Shown here: one piece after another, positions 44,868 to 55,030 of the stretch
How the letters are laid out: the number at the start of each line of letters is the position of its first letter
Position numbering within the stretch: the first letter of the stretch is position 1
Assembly: GCF_019090095.1 (NCBI RefSeq)
Contig: NZ_JAGQFP010000002.1
Coordinates: forward strand, 744,001-808,000
Length of the DNA stretch: 64,000 nt
Source of the DNA: Stutzerimonas stutzeri
GTDB lineage: Bacteria > Pseudomonadota > Gammaproteobacteria > Pseudomonadales > Pseudomonadaceae
Direction: 5' to 3'
Position numbers and translations under genes: made by a program
The notes under the pieces: model-generated
Seen by the model: only the letters and a program-made list of their open reading frames with translations
What the model was told of the DNA's origin: nothing
Databases searched by the model: none

Positions 44868-47002
44868 GCGTCTTCCTCCGGGTCGAGCAACTCAACTTGC
44901 CCGCCTTGCTCCGGGTCGCCCCAGACATCCACGATCAATTGTTGCGGTCCCGGGACCACTTTTTCTATTGGGGCTGGTAACCGGTTCGGATTGGCGGTGC
45001 TGGTTTTCTCGCCCACCGGAGCGGTATCTGCTGGTTTGGGCAATACCGGTGAGATGGGCGCCGCCGCTGAGCCATTGCCCGGTGCCCCGCCGTAGTTGAT
45101 CCGAATCACCGGTCCCACCAGCGTCACGCCGCTGGCGTCGAGCTTGATAAAGCTGCCTGCGGCCTTGAAGGTCAGTTCGCTGCCGGCTTCGAGGACGACC
45201 CTGAGGCCGCTGGAGAGGTGGATTTCGTTGCCGGCCTCGATGAACTGGCCGGTGCCGATCTTCAGGTGTTGGCTATTACCCACGGTGAGGTGGTCGTTGG
45301 CGCGGATTTCGGTCTTGCGGTCGGCGTGGGTGGTGCGGTGTTCTTCGGCGCGGTATTCGCTGTAGCTGTTGGCCTCGACGGTGTCGTGGCGCTCGTGGCC
45401 GACGCGGATCTTCTGGTCGTGCTCGATGTTCTCGTCCCAGTCGCGCTGGGCGTGGAGGTAGATCTGTTCGGCGCCCTTGCGGTCTTCGATGCGCAGTTCG
45501 TTATACCCGCCACCACCGGGTGAGCTGAGCGTCTTGAAGACGGAGCGGGTCTTGTTCGCCGGCAGGTCGTAGGGCACGACGTGTTCGGCGTGGTGCAGGC
45601 AACCGGTGACCAGCGGCTGGTCGGGGTCGCCTTCGAGGAAGGTGACCAGCACCTCCATGCCGACACGCGGGATGGCGATGCCGCCGTAGCGGTCGCCGGC
45701 CCAGCTGGAGCTGACGCGCAACCAGCAACTGGTCTTGTCGTCGGCCTGGCCATCCCTGTCCCAGAAGAACTGGATCTTGACCCGGCCGTACTTGTCGCAG
45801 TGGATCTCCTCGCCAGCAGGGCCGGTAACTACCGCGGTCTGACTACCCAGAATGCGGCGCTTGTGATGGCGCAGGGAGGGGCGATAGGGGACGGCCCACG
45901 GCGTTGCGGTGAAGCGGTTGCGGTAGCCCTGATGGAACGAGTCATCTGTTTCCCCTTCTCCCCGATGGGACGAGGCTGCCGACCTGCGTAGGGTCATGTC
46001 ACTGCTGATCGACTCTTCCAGCACCTGCGGTTGCTTGCCTTCGTGCCGCACCTCGGTGAGCAGCCAGAGCTGGTTCCACTCGCTGCGGGGGTGCGCCTGG
46101 AGCGGGAGGAAGTGGCCGCTGGCGAGCCGGGGGTGGTCGCCGTCGCCCTCGGCCTGTTCGAAGTTGTGGCGATGACGTTCCAGGGCGCGTCGGGACAGCT
46201 GCTTGCCGCGCTCGCGGTCGGTGAAGCGGCCCGGGTAGTCGTAGTCCTCGAGGTCCGGCTGACTGTTGCCTTGTGCCATCGATTCGAGCGTCAGGCGCGG
46301 TTTTTCGAAATCGTAGTCGCGGCGGGTGATGCGGCCTGTGCGGGTTTCGAAGCGGACGCCGAAATGCTTGATGACGGTTTCGTCGGCGACCAGCCCGCTG
46401 TCCTGTTGGTAGGCGACTGGCTTGAGCGTCGGGAAGACCGTTTGGTCGTCGCCGAAAACCAGCACATGCCCGCTGGGGCTGTGCTGGAAGTGATAGTGAA
46501 TGCCTTCTTCTTCGCACAGGCGCTGGACGAAGTGCAGGTCGCTTTCGTCGTACTGCACACAGTATTCGCGTTCGGGATAGACCACCGGCCCCAGGTCGAA
46601 GCGATGACCGTCGCCGGCGAGAATGCCGTGCGCCTCCAGCACTTGAGTGATGATCTGAGGCACCGAGCGGTGCTGGAAGATGCGCTGGTTGGTGCGGCGA
46701 GCCAGGTTGGCGAGGCGCGGCATGAGGACTACGTGATAGCGCGTCAGGCGCTTGCCGGATTCGCCTTGTGCAGCCTGGTGGATGTGTCCGTGGACGCCAG
46801 CGCCCTCGGTGTCGAGTGAGAGGTAGGCCGAGCGCTGCAGCAGATCCTCGAGGTCCAGGTCGGGGCGCTCGCTGACCAGCTCCAGCTCGAAGCGGTAGGG
46901 CTCGCTGATGGCGTCGCGACCGGTGAAGGCGAGCACCTGCAGGTCGTGCGCTAAGCCTTCGATCTGCAGGGAAAAATGAGGTTGGTTGGCGGGGGCGAAC
47001 AT
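44864..47002 (-). CDS. vgrG: Type VI secretion tip protein VgrG (Tss I)
   Basis: 712 residues from the ATG at 47002 (Shine-Dalgarno CAGGAGG). gp27-like base (about 1-370, RLTRYHVVLMPRLANLARRTNQRIFQHRSVPQIITQVL, YDESDLHFVQRLCEEEGIHYHF), gp5 OB-fold (about 400-470, TGPAGEEIHCDKYGRVKIQFFWDRDGQADDKTSCWLRVSS.WAGDRYGGIAIPRVGMEVLVTFLEGDPDQPLVTGCL), and beta-helix repeats (HDTVEANSYSEYRAEEHRTTHADRKTEIRAND). A Pro/Ala-rich extension of about 75 residues ends in acidic QVELLDPEEDA and may dock the effector. Forms the tip of the injection needle. A longer frame through the hcp gene is rejected. Confidence 0.95.
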   Translation of the reverse strand: MFAPANQPHFSLQIEGLAHDLQVLAFTGRDAISEPYRFELELVSERPDLDLEDLLQRSAYLSLDTEGAGVHGHIHQAAQGESGKRLTRYHVVLMPRLANLARRTNQRIFQHRSVPQIITQVLEAHGILAGDGHRFDLGPVVYPEREYCVQYDESDLHFVQRLCEEEGIHYHFQHSPSGHVLVFGDDQTVFPTLKPVAYQQDSGLVADETVIKHFGVRFETRTGRITRRDYDFEKPRLTLESMAQGNSQPDLEDYDYPGRFTDRERGKQLSRRALERHRHNFEQAEGDGDHPRLASGHFLPLQAHPRSEWNQLWLLTEVRHEGKQPQVLEESISSDMTLRRSAASSHRGEGETDDSFHQGYRNRFTATPWAVPYRPSLRHHKRRILGSQTAVVTGPAGEEIHCDKYGRVKIQFFWDRDGQADDKTSCWLRVSSSWAGDRYGGIAIPRVGMEVLVTFLEGDPDQPLVTGCLHHAEHVVPYDLPANKTRSVFKTLSSPGGGGYNELRIEDRKGAEQIYLHAQRDWDENIEHDQKIRVGHERHDTVEANSYSEYRAEEHRTTHADRKTEIRANDHLTVGNSQHLKIGTGQFIEAGNEIHLSSGLRVVLEAGSELTFKAAGSFIKLDASGVTLVGPVIRINYGGAPGNGSAAAPISPVLPKPADTAPVGEKTSTANPNRLPAPIEKVVPGPQQLIVDVWGDPEQGGQVELLDPEEDA

Positions 47003-47135
47003 CCGTGTTCCTCCTGGTTCCGTCCTTGGGTGCGCCAGGGCGCGCGGGGCTCTGATGTACCACGCACTGGCCGTGGTGCGGTGCGCTGGGTCGCGCATTG
47101 CGGTGCCGCGGTTCGGATTTGTACTACTGCTTCGC

Positions 47136-47172
47136 AAAAAAGGCTCCGGCCGGGCGTGCCGGACCGAAGCCT
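47136..47172 (-). terminator. Terminator/attenuator between hcp and vgrG
   Basis: On the minus strand AGGCTTCGG...CCGGAGCCT forms a stem with two wobble pairs, followed by a T-run (five to six, from 47140 down to 47136). It is 25 bases after the hcp stop (47197). It would make hcp mRNA more abundant than vgrG-effector mRNA, as the T6SS tube needs many Hcp copies. Confidence 0.78.
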
Positions 47173-47196
47173 TGGGTGCCGCGCGTCGCCTTGGTC

Positions 47197-47715
47197 TTAG
47201 CTGGCGATCGGTGCACGCCAGTCGTCGGAGCCGGAGGTGCCGGAGACTTCGTGGGTCCAGACGATCTTGCGGTAGGTGAAGTAGACGTCTTCCAGGTGGG
47301 TGAAGTGGGACATGTTCGGGTCCTGGCAGTTGGGCATGCGCGACTGCACGTCGACGATGACCGCATCTTCCAGTTCGATGGTGAAGTAGTGCTCCTGGGT
47401 ACCGGTGGACGAGGTACGGTACCACTCCAGGCGGCACTTGTTCAGCCGCTCGCCGGAAGTCAGGGCGTTGAAGATCAGCGGCGACGACTTGTCGAACACC
47501 TTGGTGATCATCAGCGGCTTGTGCACGCGCTGGCCGGTGGGCTGACCCGACTGCGGGTCGCGCGGGATGATGACCTGGTGCTGGAAGGCCTGCACCAGGA
47601 TCTGGTCTTCGTGTCCTTCCTGGAAGATATTGCCGACCGAGTCCTCGGTGAAAGTGCCTGCGGTGATCAGGCCTTGCTTGGTGCCTTCGAGGGACAGATA
47701 CGCGGGTGTTGGCAT
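47197..47715 (-). CDS. hcp: Type VI secretion tube protein Hcp (Hcp1-type)
   Basis: 172 residues starting MPTPAYLSLEGTKQGLITAGTFTEDSVGNIFQEGHEDQILVQAFQHQVIIPRD, with the family continuation KPLMITKVFDKSSPLIFNALTSGERLNKCRLEWYR and HYFTIELEDAVIVDVQSRMPNCQDPNMSHFTHLEDVYFTYRKIVWTHEVSGTSGSDDWR. This is the Hcp of orphan hcp-vgrG islands (HcpA/B/C type). It forms hexameric rings that stack as the T6SS inner tube and may carry cargo. No other structural T6SS genes lie in the window, so it must use machinery encoded elsewhere. Preceded by a sigma-54-like promoter. Confidence 0.97.
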   Translation of the reverse strand: MPTPAYLSLEGTKQGLITAGTFTEDSVGNIFQEGHEDQILVQAFQHQVIIPRDPQSGQPTGQRVHKPLMITKVFDKSSPLIFNALTSGERLNKCRLEWYRTSSTGTQEHYFTIELEDAVIVDVQSRMPNCQDPNMSHFTHLEDVYFTYRKIVWTHEVSGTSGSDDWRAPIAS

Positions 47716-47761
47716 GAACGCTCTCCTTGCCTTGTTGAATGCCGGATTGGCATCTGAACGG

Positions 47762-47777
47762 TACAAAGGGCGTGCCA
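47762..47777 (-). promoter_or_regulatory. Sigma-54 (RpoN) -24/-12 promoter of the hcp-vgrG island
   Basis: On the minus strand TGGCACGCCCTTTGTA matches the consensus TGGCACG-N4-TTGC-A/T except GT for GC at the -12 element; the spacing between GG and GT is the required ten bases. It is 47 bases upstream of the hcp ATG. Predicts RpoN control, as known for hcp operons in Vibrio and some Pseudomonas. Confidence 0.75.
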
Positions 47778-47967
47778 GTGCAGAGAAAAGCTAAATATTT
47801 CAATGAGTTAATTGTTGGGCTGGCGGCGCGTGCGACCGCTCTGGGCTGCCGCTCACATTCAGCTGGGCAATATCCTGCCGGCACCTGCGCAAGATCTGGC
47901 GCACCTCGGCGGAAGCCCCGCTAAACAGGCGCGTCGCGGCGATACCGGCGAGAGGTTGAGCCGCGCC

Positions 47968-47987
47968 CTGCGCAGCATGTTGCGCAG
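47968..47987. repeat. Inverted repeat after selO
   Basis: CTGCGCA-GCATGT-TGCGCAG, perfect 7-bp arms, starting nine bases after the selO stop. No T-run. It may be a weak transcription end or mRNA-stabilising hairpin. Confidence 0.4.
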
Positions 47988-47995
47988 CCCGAGGC

Positions 47996-49489
<1,494 letters not shown>

Positions 49490-49536
49490 TTACGGGCGCA
49501 TTTGAGTGTTGGAGGCCAGGTCGGCGGTGACGTTCA

Positions 49537-52500
49537 TCAGCCCTGACTGCCGGTGGGTGGCGCGGCGGGCTTGTCCTGCGGATCGTTCTGCCGGGGCAGG
49601 GTCCCGATCTGCAACTGCTTGCCGTCGAAGTTCTTCAGGAACACATCCACCTGACGGAAGGCGATGTTGATGCCGGCCTTGGCGAATTCGCGATCGATGA
49701 AGCGGTTGATCTCGTCGTTCGCCGGGTTGCGGTCACCGAGGTCACGCACATGGATGCGCAGCTCATGGTCGAGGGTGCTTTCGCCGAAATTGAGGAAGAA
49801 CACCTGCGGCTCCGGATCCTTGAGCACTCGCGGGTTGTCCTGCGCGGCCTTGTACAGCAGCTTCTTCACCAGATCGAGATCCGAACCATAGGCCACACCA
49901 ACCTTGATCGTGACGCGGGTGACGGTGTCGCTCAGTGACCAGTTCACCAGTTGGCCGGTGATGAAGGTCTTGTTCGGGACGATGATGTCCTTGCGGTCGA
50001 AGTCAGTAATGGTGGTGGCGCGGATGCGGATACGGCTGACCGTGCCGGACAGGTTGCCGATGGTTACCACGTCGCCGATGCGCACCGGGCGTTCGAACAG
50101 GATGATCAGGCCGGAAATGAAGTTGGCGAAGATTTCCTGCATGCCGAAGCCGAGGCCCACGGAAAGCGCGGCCACCAGCCACTGCAGCTTGTCCCAGCTG
50201 ACGCCGAGCGTCGACAGGGTGGAGACGATGCCGATACCGGCCAGCAGATAGGACAGCAGCGTGGTGGTGGCGTAGGCGCTGCCCTGGGCCAGTTGCATCT
50301 TCGACAGCACCAGCACTTCCAGCAGGCCGGGCAGGTTGCGCGCCACGGCAAAGGTGATGGCGACGATCAGCAGCGCGCCCAGCAAATTATTCAGCGTGAT
50401 CGCATTGGTCGCTGCCGTATCGCCAGTGCCGCTGACGAACTCGTAGAGCACCACGTTATCCAGGTAGGAGACGACGCTGATCAGGTCGGCCCAGACCCAG
50501 TAGAGCACCACGAAGAACAGGCCGAACATGGTCAGGCGGGTCAGCCGCAGCGACTGCTGGTTGACCTGCTCGATGTCCAGTGTCGTGGCGCCGGTGGTCT
50601 CGCTGGTATCGGTGCCTTCGTCGACTTGGGCTTCACGCTTGGCCAGCGCCCGTTGATAGGCGAGCCGGCGCGCGGCAACGGTCAGCCCGCGGATCAAGGT
50701 GGCTTCGATGACGATCCACGCCAGCAGCAGGTAAAGCGTATCGATCAGCCTGCCGGTCAGCTTCAGCGCGGTGTAGTAGTAGCCGAAGCCGACCACCACG
50801 ATCAGCGCCAGCGGCAGCACGCTGAACAGCAGGCCGATGAACCGGCGAAACGGTGGCGCGTTCTGGCTTGACGGACCTTTGCGCAGCAGGCGGGTCAGAC
50901 GCCAGCTCATCAGCGCGAAGCAGACCAGCACCACGACGATGCCGATCACATCATCGACCAGGCTGCCTGGCTGATGCTCAGCGATCGCCACTACCGCCAC
51001 CAGCGCCATGACCACCAGCCCGAGCCGGCGGATTTCGTTGCGCAGGAAGGCCACCTGCGGGCGGTACCAGCCGAAGTGCGTTTCGGCGACCCGATTCGGC
51101 GCCAGCATGCGGTAGGCGCTGTAGAACACCATCCAGGCCTGGGCCATCTGGTAGAAAGCGGCACCAAGACTGGTGTTCTGGCCGCGGCCATCCATCTGCA
51201 GCAGGTAACCGCAGAGGGCCAGAAACAGTGCGCCCGGCAACGCCAGCAGCAGGTTCAGCAACAGGGCCAGCGGTGTATGCAGCTGGCTGTCGTTTCGAAA
51301 ATGGCCGATATCGCCACTCAGGGCCTCGAGCTTGGCGTTGATCGCCTGCCGGCGCCAGAGCAGCAGGCCGATCATCAGCAGCAGGGGCACGAAGAACAGC
51401 GGACGTTCCAGCAGCCCTGCGCCCAGTGCCTCGAACACTGAAGCCCAGGGCATCGCCCTGAGCTGACGATCGAGCAATGTCGGAACGCTCTTGAGCCAGT
51501 CGAGGTCGAGCGGTTTGTTGCTCGGAATCCAGAACATCTGCTCATCGAGCGTCTCGCGCATGGCCTGCGCCTTGCTTTGCAGCTGGCGTTGGTTCAACTG
51601 CAGCGTGATCGATTCGCTGAGCAAGGCGTTGAGTTCGTGGTTGAGCCGGTCGAGCAGTTCTCCGCGGGTGCGCACCAGCTCCAGCAGGGCGCTGCGCAAT
51701 TCCGGCGTGACCTCGCTCGGTGGCTGGCTCGCCAACTGCTGCTCGACATAGTCTTCCGCGTTGCCGGCTGCTTCGCGGCGCTGGTTCAGTTCGAACTGGT
51801 AGAGGCGGATGTCGGCGATCTCGTCGGCCAGATTCTTGTCCAGCTGCAGCTTCGGCAGGGCCTGCTGCTGCTGATAGAGGACCTTCGACAGCAGCAGGCT
51901 GCCCTCGAGCACGGCGATCTGCTCCTCCAGCGCCTGGTCGGCCTGGTTCAGCGTATCGAGTTGCTGGCGGGTCTGCAGGTTCTGTTGGGTCAGGTCGTTA
52001 AGGCGTTCGGTGGCGCGCAGCAGATAGCCTGACAGCCGCCGGTTCTCCGCGCTCTCGGCGGGTAGCAGTTTGTCCGAACCGGCTTTTTCCGCTTTCAGCG
52101 AGTACTTGGCGACGGTCTGCTCGGACTCTTCCCGGCGCTTGTTGTTGATCGCCGTCTGCAGCGCCATGGTCTCTTGTTCGGCGCGCGCGATCCGCTCGGA
52201 GAGCAAGTCACGGCGCGCCACGCCGAGGTCCTGCAGCTGGCTGTTGCCCGCCAGTTCGGCGCGGCGCAGCTCGATCTGCGCGTTCAGGGCAGCCTTCTCG
52301 GCGCTGAGCAGCGCTCGACGCTCGTCATTCAGCGGTTTTCCGTCCTCGCGTCCGCTCTTGAGCAGGGTGTTGATCTCGTCGATCCGCGTTTGGAACTTGC
52401 TGATATCGGCCTGCGCGCGTTCGGGCCGGGTCTGCGCGCTGATGATCATGCTGTTGGCGGCGGTCAGCGCGGTCTGCCAGCGAGACAGTTCGTCGACGCG

Positions 52501-52851
52501 CTCGGCCAGGCGCTGTTCCAGCTCAGTCACCGACAGCTTGGCCAGCTTCGTCCCCAGATCATTGAGGTCGCTGCCCTTGAGTTTGCTCAACTCGCTCTGG
52601 GACTGGGTGATTTCCTTCGGCGCGCCGGCCAGTTCGGCCTTGAGCTCGGTCAGGCGCCGTTGCGCCGTTTCGGCCTGCTCCGCCAGGCGCTGTGCTCGAT
52701 CGTCGAGACTGGGTTGCGAGTCTTTCGGCGCCTCGGCCTCAGCCGCAGGGGCACCGCTCAGGCCAGGCATGGAAGGCGCGGCTTGAATGCCGATGAAAGA
52801 CGGAGCGACAGCCAGCAGAGACGCCAGCATCAGGGAGCGCAGGAAGACCAT
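49537..52851 (-). CDS. mscK: Mechanosensitive channel MscK (KefA-type)
   Basis: 1104 residues. Signal peptide (about 1-25), a long periplasmic coiled-coil region rich in Gln/Leu/Glu (about 35-460), eight or so transmembrane helices, then the conserved MscS core: LQWLVAALSVGLGFGMQEIFANFISGLIILFERPVRIGDVVTIGNLSGTVSRIRIRATTITDFDRKDIIVPNKTFITGQLVNWSLSD, and a cytoplasmic C-terminal beta domain ending in a Pro-rich tail. It opens under membrane tension to release solutes after hypo-osmotic shock. Start chosen at 52851 for the signal peptide; there are longer frames without support. Confidence 0.93.
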   Translation of the reverse strand: MVFLRSLMLASLLAVAPSFIGIQAAPSMPGLSGAPAAEAEAPKDSQPSLDDRAQRLAEQAETAQRRLTELKAELAGAPKEITQSQSELSKLKGSDLNDLGTKLAKLSVTELEQRLAERVDELSRWQTALTAANSMIISAQTRPERAQADISKFQTRIDEINTLLKSGREDGKPLNDERRALLSAEKAALNAQIELRRAELAGNSQLQDLGVARRDLLSERIARAEQETMALQTAINNKRREESEQTVAKYSLKAEKAGSDKLLPAESAENRRLSGYLLRATERLNDLTQQNLQTRQQLDTLNQADQALEEQIAVLEGSLLLSKVLYQQQQALPKLQLDKNLADEIADIRLYQFELNQRREAAGNAEDYVEQQLASQPPSEVTPELRSALLELVRTRGELLDRLNHELNALLSESITLQLNQRQLQSKAQAMRETLDEQMFWIPSNKPLDLDWLKSVPTLLDRQLRAMPWASVFEALGAGLLERPLFFVPLLLMIGLLLWRRQAINAKLEALSGDIGHFRNDSQLHTPLALLLNLLLALPGALFLALCGYLLQMDGRGQNTSLGAAFYQMAQAWMVFYSAYRMLAPNRVAETHFGWYRPQVAFLRNEIRRLGLVVMALVAVVAIAEHQPGSLVDDVIGIVVVLVCFALMSWRLTRLLRKGPSSQNAPPFRRFIGLLFSVLPLALIVVVGFGYYYTALKLTGRLIDTLYLLLAWIVIEATLIRGLTVAARRLAYQRALAKREAQVDEGTDTSETTGATTLDIEQVNQQSLRLTRLTMFGLFFVVLYWVWADLISVVSYLDNVVLYEFVSGTGDTAATNAITLNNLLGALLIVAITFAVARNLPGLLEVLVLSKMQLAQGSAYATTTLLSYLLAGIGIVSTLSTLGVSWDKLQWLVAALSVGLGFGMQEIFANFISGLIILFERPVRIGDVVTIGNLSGTVSRIRIRATTITDFDRKDIIVPNKTFITGQLVNWSLSDTVTRVTIKVGVAYGSDLDLVKKLLYKAAQDNPRVLKDPEPQVFFLNFGESTLDHELRIHVRDLGDRNPANDEINRFIDREFAKAGINIAFRQVDVFLKNFDGKQLQIGTLPRQNDPQDKPAAPPTGSQG

Positions 52852-52962
52852 GGACACTATCGAAAGAAAAAAATGAGAGCAGAGTCTAAGGGCTGTCGAT
52901 GGGCGAGGCGAGCCCACAGATCGGAACGCGCTGCGGCGATCGATGCGGGCTGACGGCCAGCC

Positions 52963-54708
52963 TTAGAAGTGCAGGCTGGGGCCGGGCTTGTTGCCTTCGG
53001 GGAATTTCAGGCCGACCTTGCGGACTTCGCCATGCTCCATCGCGGCGATGGTCCAGATCAGGCCGTTCCACTCGACTTGGTCGCCGGTCACCGGCTTGCC
53101 GCCGACACGCTCGGCCATGAACTGCCCGATCTGCTGGTTGCCGTCGACGTCGCCCAGTTTCAGGCCATACAGCGCGGCCAGTGCGCTCAACTCGGCTTCG
53201 GCCTCCAGGATGAAATCGCCGAAGAAACGCATGTCGCGCCCGCGCTGCGGTGCCTCGCTGAACAGCTTGCCGAGTGCCGGGAGGTCTTCTTCGTGGCCGA
53301 TGACGCAAAGGATGTCATCGACCTGCAAGCGCGTACTGCCGGAGGGGTGCAACAACGCCTTGCCGCGAAACAGCGCAGCGATGCGCGTGCCGGTGGGCAT
53401 TTTCAACTCGCGCAGGGCCGCGCCGATGCACCACTTCTTGGCCGTCAGGCGGTAGATGAACATTTCCCACTGGCTGGTGGTATGGATCTGCAGCCCGGCA
53501 CGCGAGATGGGCAAGGGTGAGGGCGGTACTTCGACCTTGGCCTTCTTCGCCGCCCAGGTCAGTGTGGTGCCCTGCAACAGCAGCGACACCAGCACGATGA
53601 AGAACGCCACGTTGAAGAACAGCTGGGCATTTTCCAGCCCCGCCATCAGCGGAAAGACCGCGAGGATGACCGGCACCGCGCCGCGCAGGCCGATCCACGA
53701 GATGAACAGGCGTTCGCGCAGGTGGAAGCTGCGAAACGGCAGCAGGCCGATGAATACAGCCAGCGGCCGGGCAAAAAGGATCATCCACAACGACAGCGCC
53801 AGCGCCGGCAGCGCGATGGGCAGCAGGTTGCTGGGGGTGAGCAACAGGCCGAGCACCAGGAACATGCCGATCTGGCTGAGCCAGGCCAGGCCGTCGAACA
53901 TGTGCAGGATCCCGTGACGGTTGCGGATCGGCCGGTTACCCAACAGCAGGCCGCAGACGTAGACGGCGAGGATACCGCTGCCGCCGATCGCGCCGGACAG
54001 CGCATAGATCATGATGCCGCCCGCCACGGCCAGCAGCGGATAGAGGCCATCAGCGACCGCCAGGCGATTGATCAGCTGCAGCAACAACCAGCCCCCGGCA
54101 AGGCCGAGCAGGGTGCCGATGCCGAACTGTTGCAGCAGGTTGGCGAAAAAGCCCCAGCCGAAGCCGGTCTGGCCGGAGGCGAGCATGTCGATCAGCGCGA
54201 CGGTCAGAAACATCGCCATGGGGTCGTTGCTGCCCGACTCGATTTCCAGCGTCGAGCCGACCCGCTCGTTCAATCCGCGGCCGTTGAGCAGGTTGAACAC
54301 CACGGCGGCGTCCGTCGAGCCGACGATGGCTCCGATCAGCAGGCCCTGCATCAGCGGCAGATCGAACAGCCAGGCGGCTGCCAGGCCGGTCAGGCCCGAG
54401 GTGATCACCACGCCGGCAGTGGCCAGGGAAAATGCCGGCCAGAGCGCAACGCGGAAGGTCGCGGCGCGGGTCCGCATGCCGCCGTCGAGCAGGATGATCG
54501 CCAAGGCCAGGTTACTGATCAGAAACGCCAGCGAGTAGTCATCGAAGACGATGCCGCCAATGCCGTCGACGCCGGCCAGCATGCCGACGGCGAGGAAAAT
54601 CACCAGGATCGGCACGCCGAGGCGCGTCGACAGCGAGCTCATCAGGATGCTCGCCGCAACCAACAGGGCACCGACGAAGAACAGTTGGTTGATGTGGCCG
54701 ATTTCCAA
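52963..54708 (-). CDS. K+/H+ antiporter (NhaP2/CvrA type)
   Basis: 581 residues. N-terminal cation:proton antiporter-1 domain with about 12 helices ([81 protein letters not shown]), a TrkA-C domain (about 400-490, [47 protein letters not shown]) and a C-terminal CorC/HlyC-like transporter-associated domain (about 495-580). The motif EIESGSNDP carries the ion-binding acidic pair. It exports K+ in exchange for protons and regulates cell turgor. Sits next to the MscK channel on the same strand. Confidence 0.93.
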   Translation of the reverse strand: MEIGHINQLFFVGALLVAASILMSSLSTRLGVPILVIFLAVGMLAGVDGIGGIVFDDYSLAFLISNLALAIILLDGGMRTRAATFRVALWPAFSLATAGVVITSGLTGLAAAWLFDLPLMQGLLIGAIVGSTDAAVVFNLLNGRGLNERVGSTLEIESGSNDPMAMFLTVALIDMLASGQTGFGWGFFANLLQQFGIGTLLGLAGGWLLLQLINRLAVADGLYPLLAVAGGIMIYALSGAIGGSGILAVYVCGLLLGNRPIRNRHGILHMFDGLAWLSQIGMFLVLGLLLTPSNLLPIALPALALSLWMILFARPLAVFIGLLPFRSFHLRERLFISWIGLRGAVPVILAVFPLMAGLENAQLFFNVAFFIVLVSLLLQGTTLTWAAKKAKVEVPPSPLPISRAGLQIHTTSQWEMFIYRLTAKKWCIGAALRELKMPTGTRIAALFRGKALLHPSGSTRLQVDDILCVIGHEEDLPALGKLFSEAPQRGRDMRFFGDFILEAEAELSALAALYGLKLGDVDGNQQIGQFMAERVGGKPVTGDQVEWNGLIWTIAAMEHGEVRKVGLKFPEGNKPGPSLHF

Positions 54709-55030
54709 GCGTGCGCTCTCCGGGGGTCAGTGCCGCTGGCGAACATGCAGGGCGCATGCCAGCGATTCTAACCTGCTGATTTGACGTGCTGTCAAAAAAC
54801 GCCGGGGGATAGTGGCCATCGAGATGAGGTCGGCAGCGCTTGATTCGGGTCGGCGAGCTACGGAGTTATTGGGGGACCGGGGCAGTCCGTTGTCGTGATT
54901 CGATGAATTGCACCCATCCTACAGCTGTAGGATGCCAGGCCTGACAGTGCCTGCAGGATGGGTGAAACCCATCAGCCGGCAGGCGATGGACCCACGCAAT
55001 CCGGCCCATCCCCTCGCTCAGCCTTAACCG
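54709..55030. other. Intergenic region with palindromic repeat
   Basis: 322 bases without a convincing gene, upstream of the antiporter and downstream of the acyl-CoA dehydrogenase. It carries a nested palindromic element at 54911-54964 (separate entry). A sequence TTGACGTGCTGTCAAAAAA (54780-54798) contains a short TTGAC-GTGC-TGTCAA inverted repeat that may be an antiporter promoter element. Nothing else stands out. Confidence 0.5.
54911..54964. repeat. REP-like nested palindromic element
   Basis: Outer arms CACCCATCCT (54911-54920) and AGGATGGGTG (54955-54964) are perfect inverted repeats. Inside, the left arm is part of a perfect 20-bp palindrome CATCCTACAGCTGTAGGATG (54915-54934), and CAGGC/GCCTG form a further stem. 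Elements with the core CCCATCCTAC are dispersed in Pseudomonas/Stutzerimonas genomes, which suggests a REP-type mobile repeat. Only one copy is present in this window. Confidence 0.6.

Noticed and set aside
47003..47884. In-frame upstream extension of vgrG giving a 1006-residue protein
   Set aside because: The extension runs through hcp and a terminator in a different frame; VgrG begins clearly at MFAPANQPHFSLQIEG with CAGGAGG upstream.
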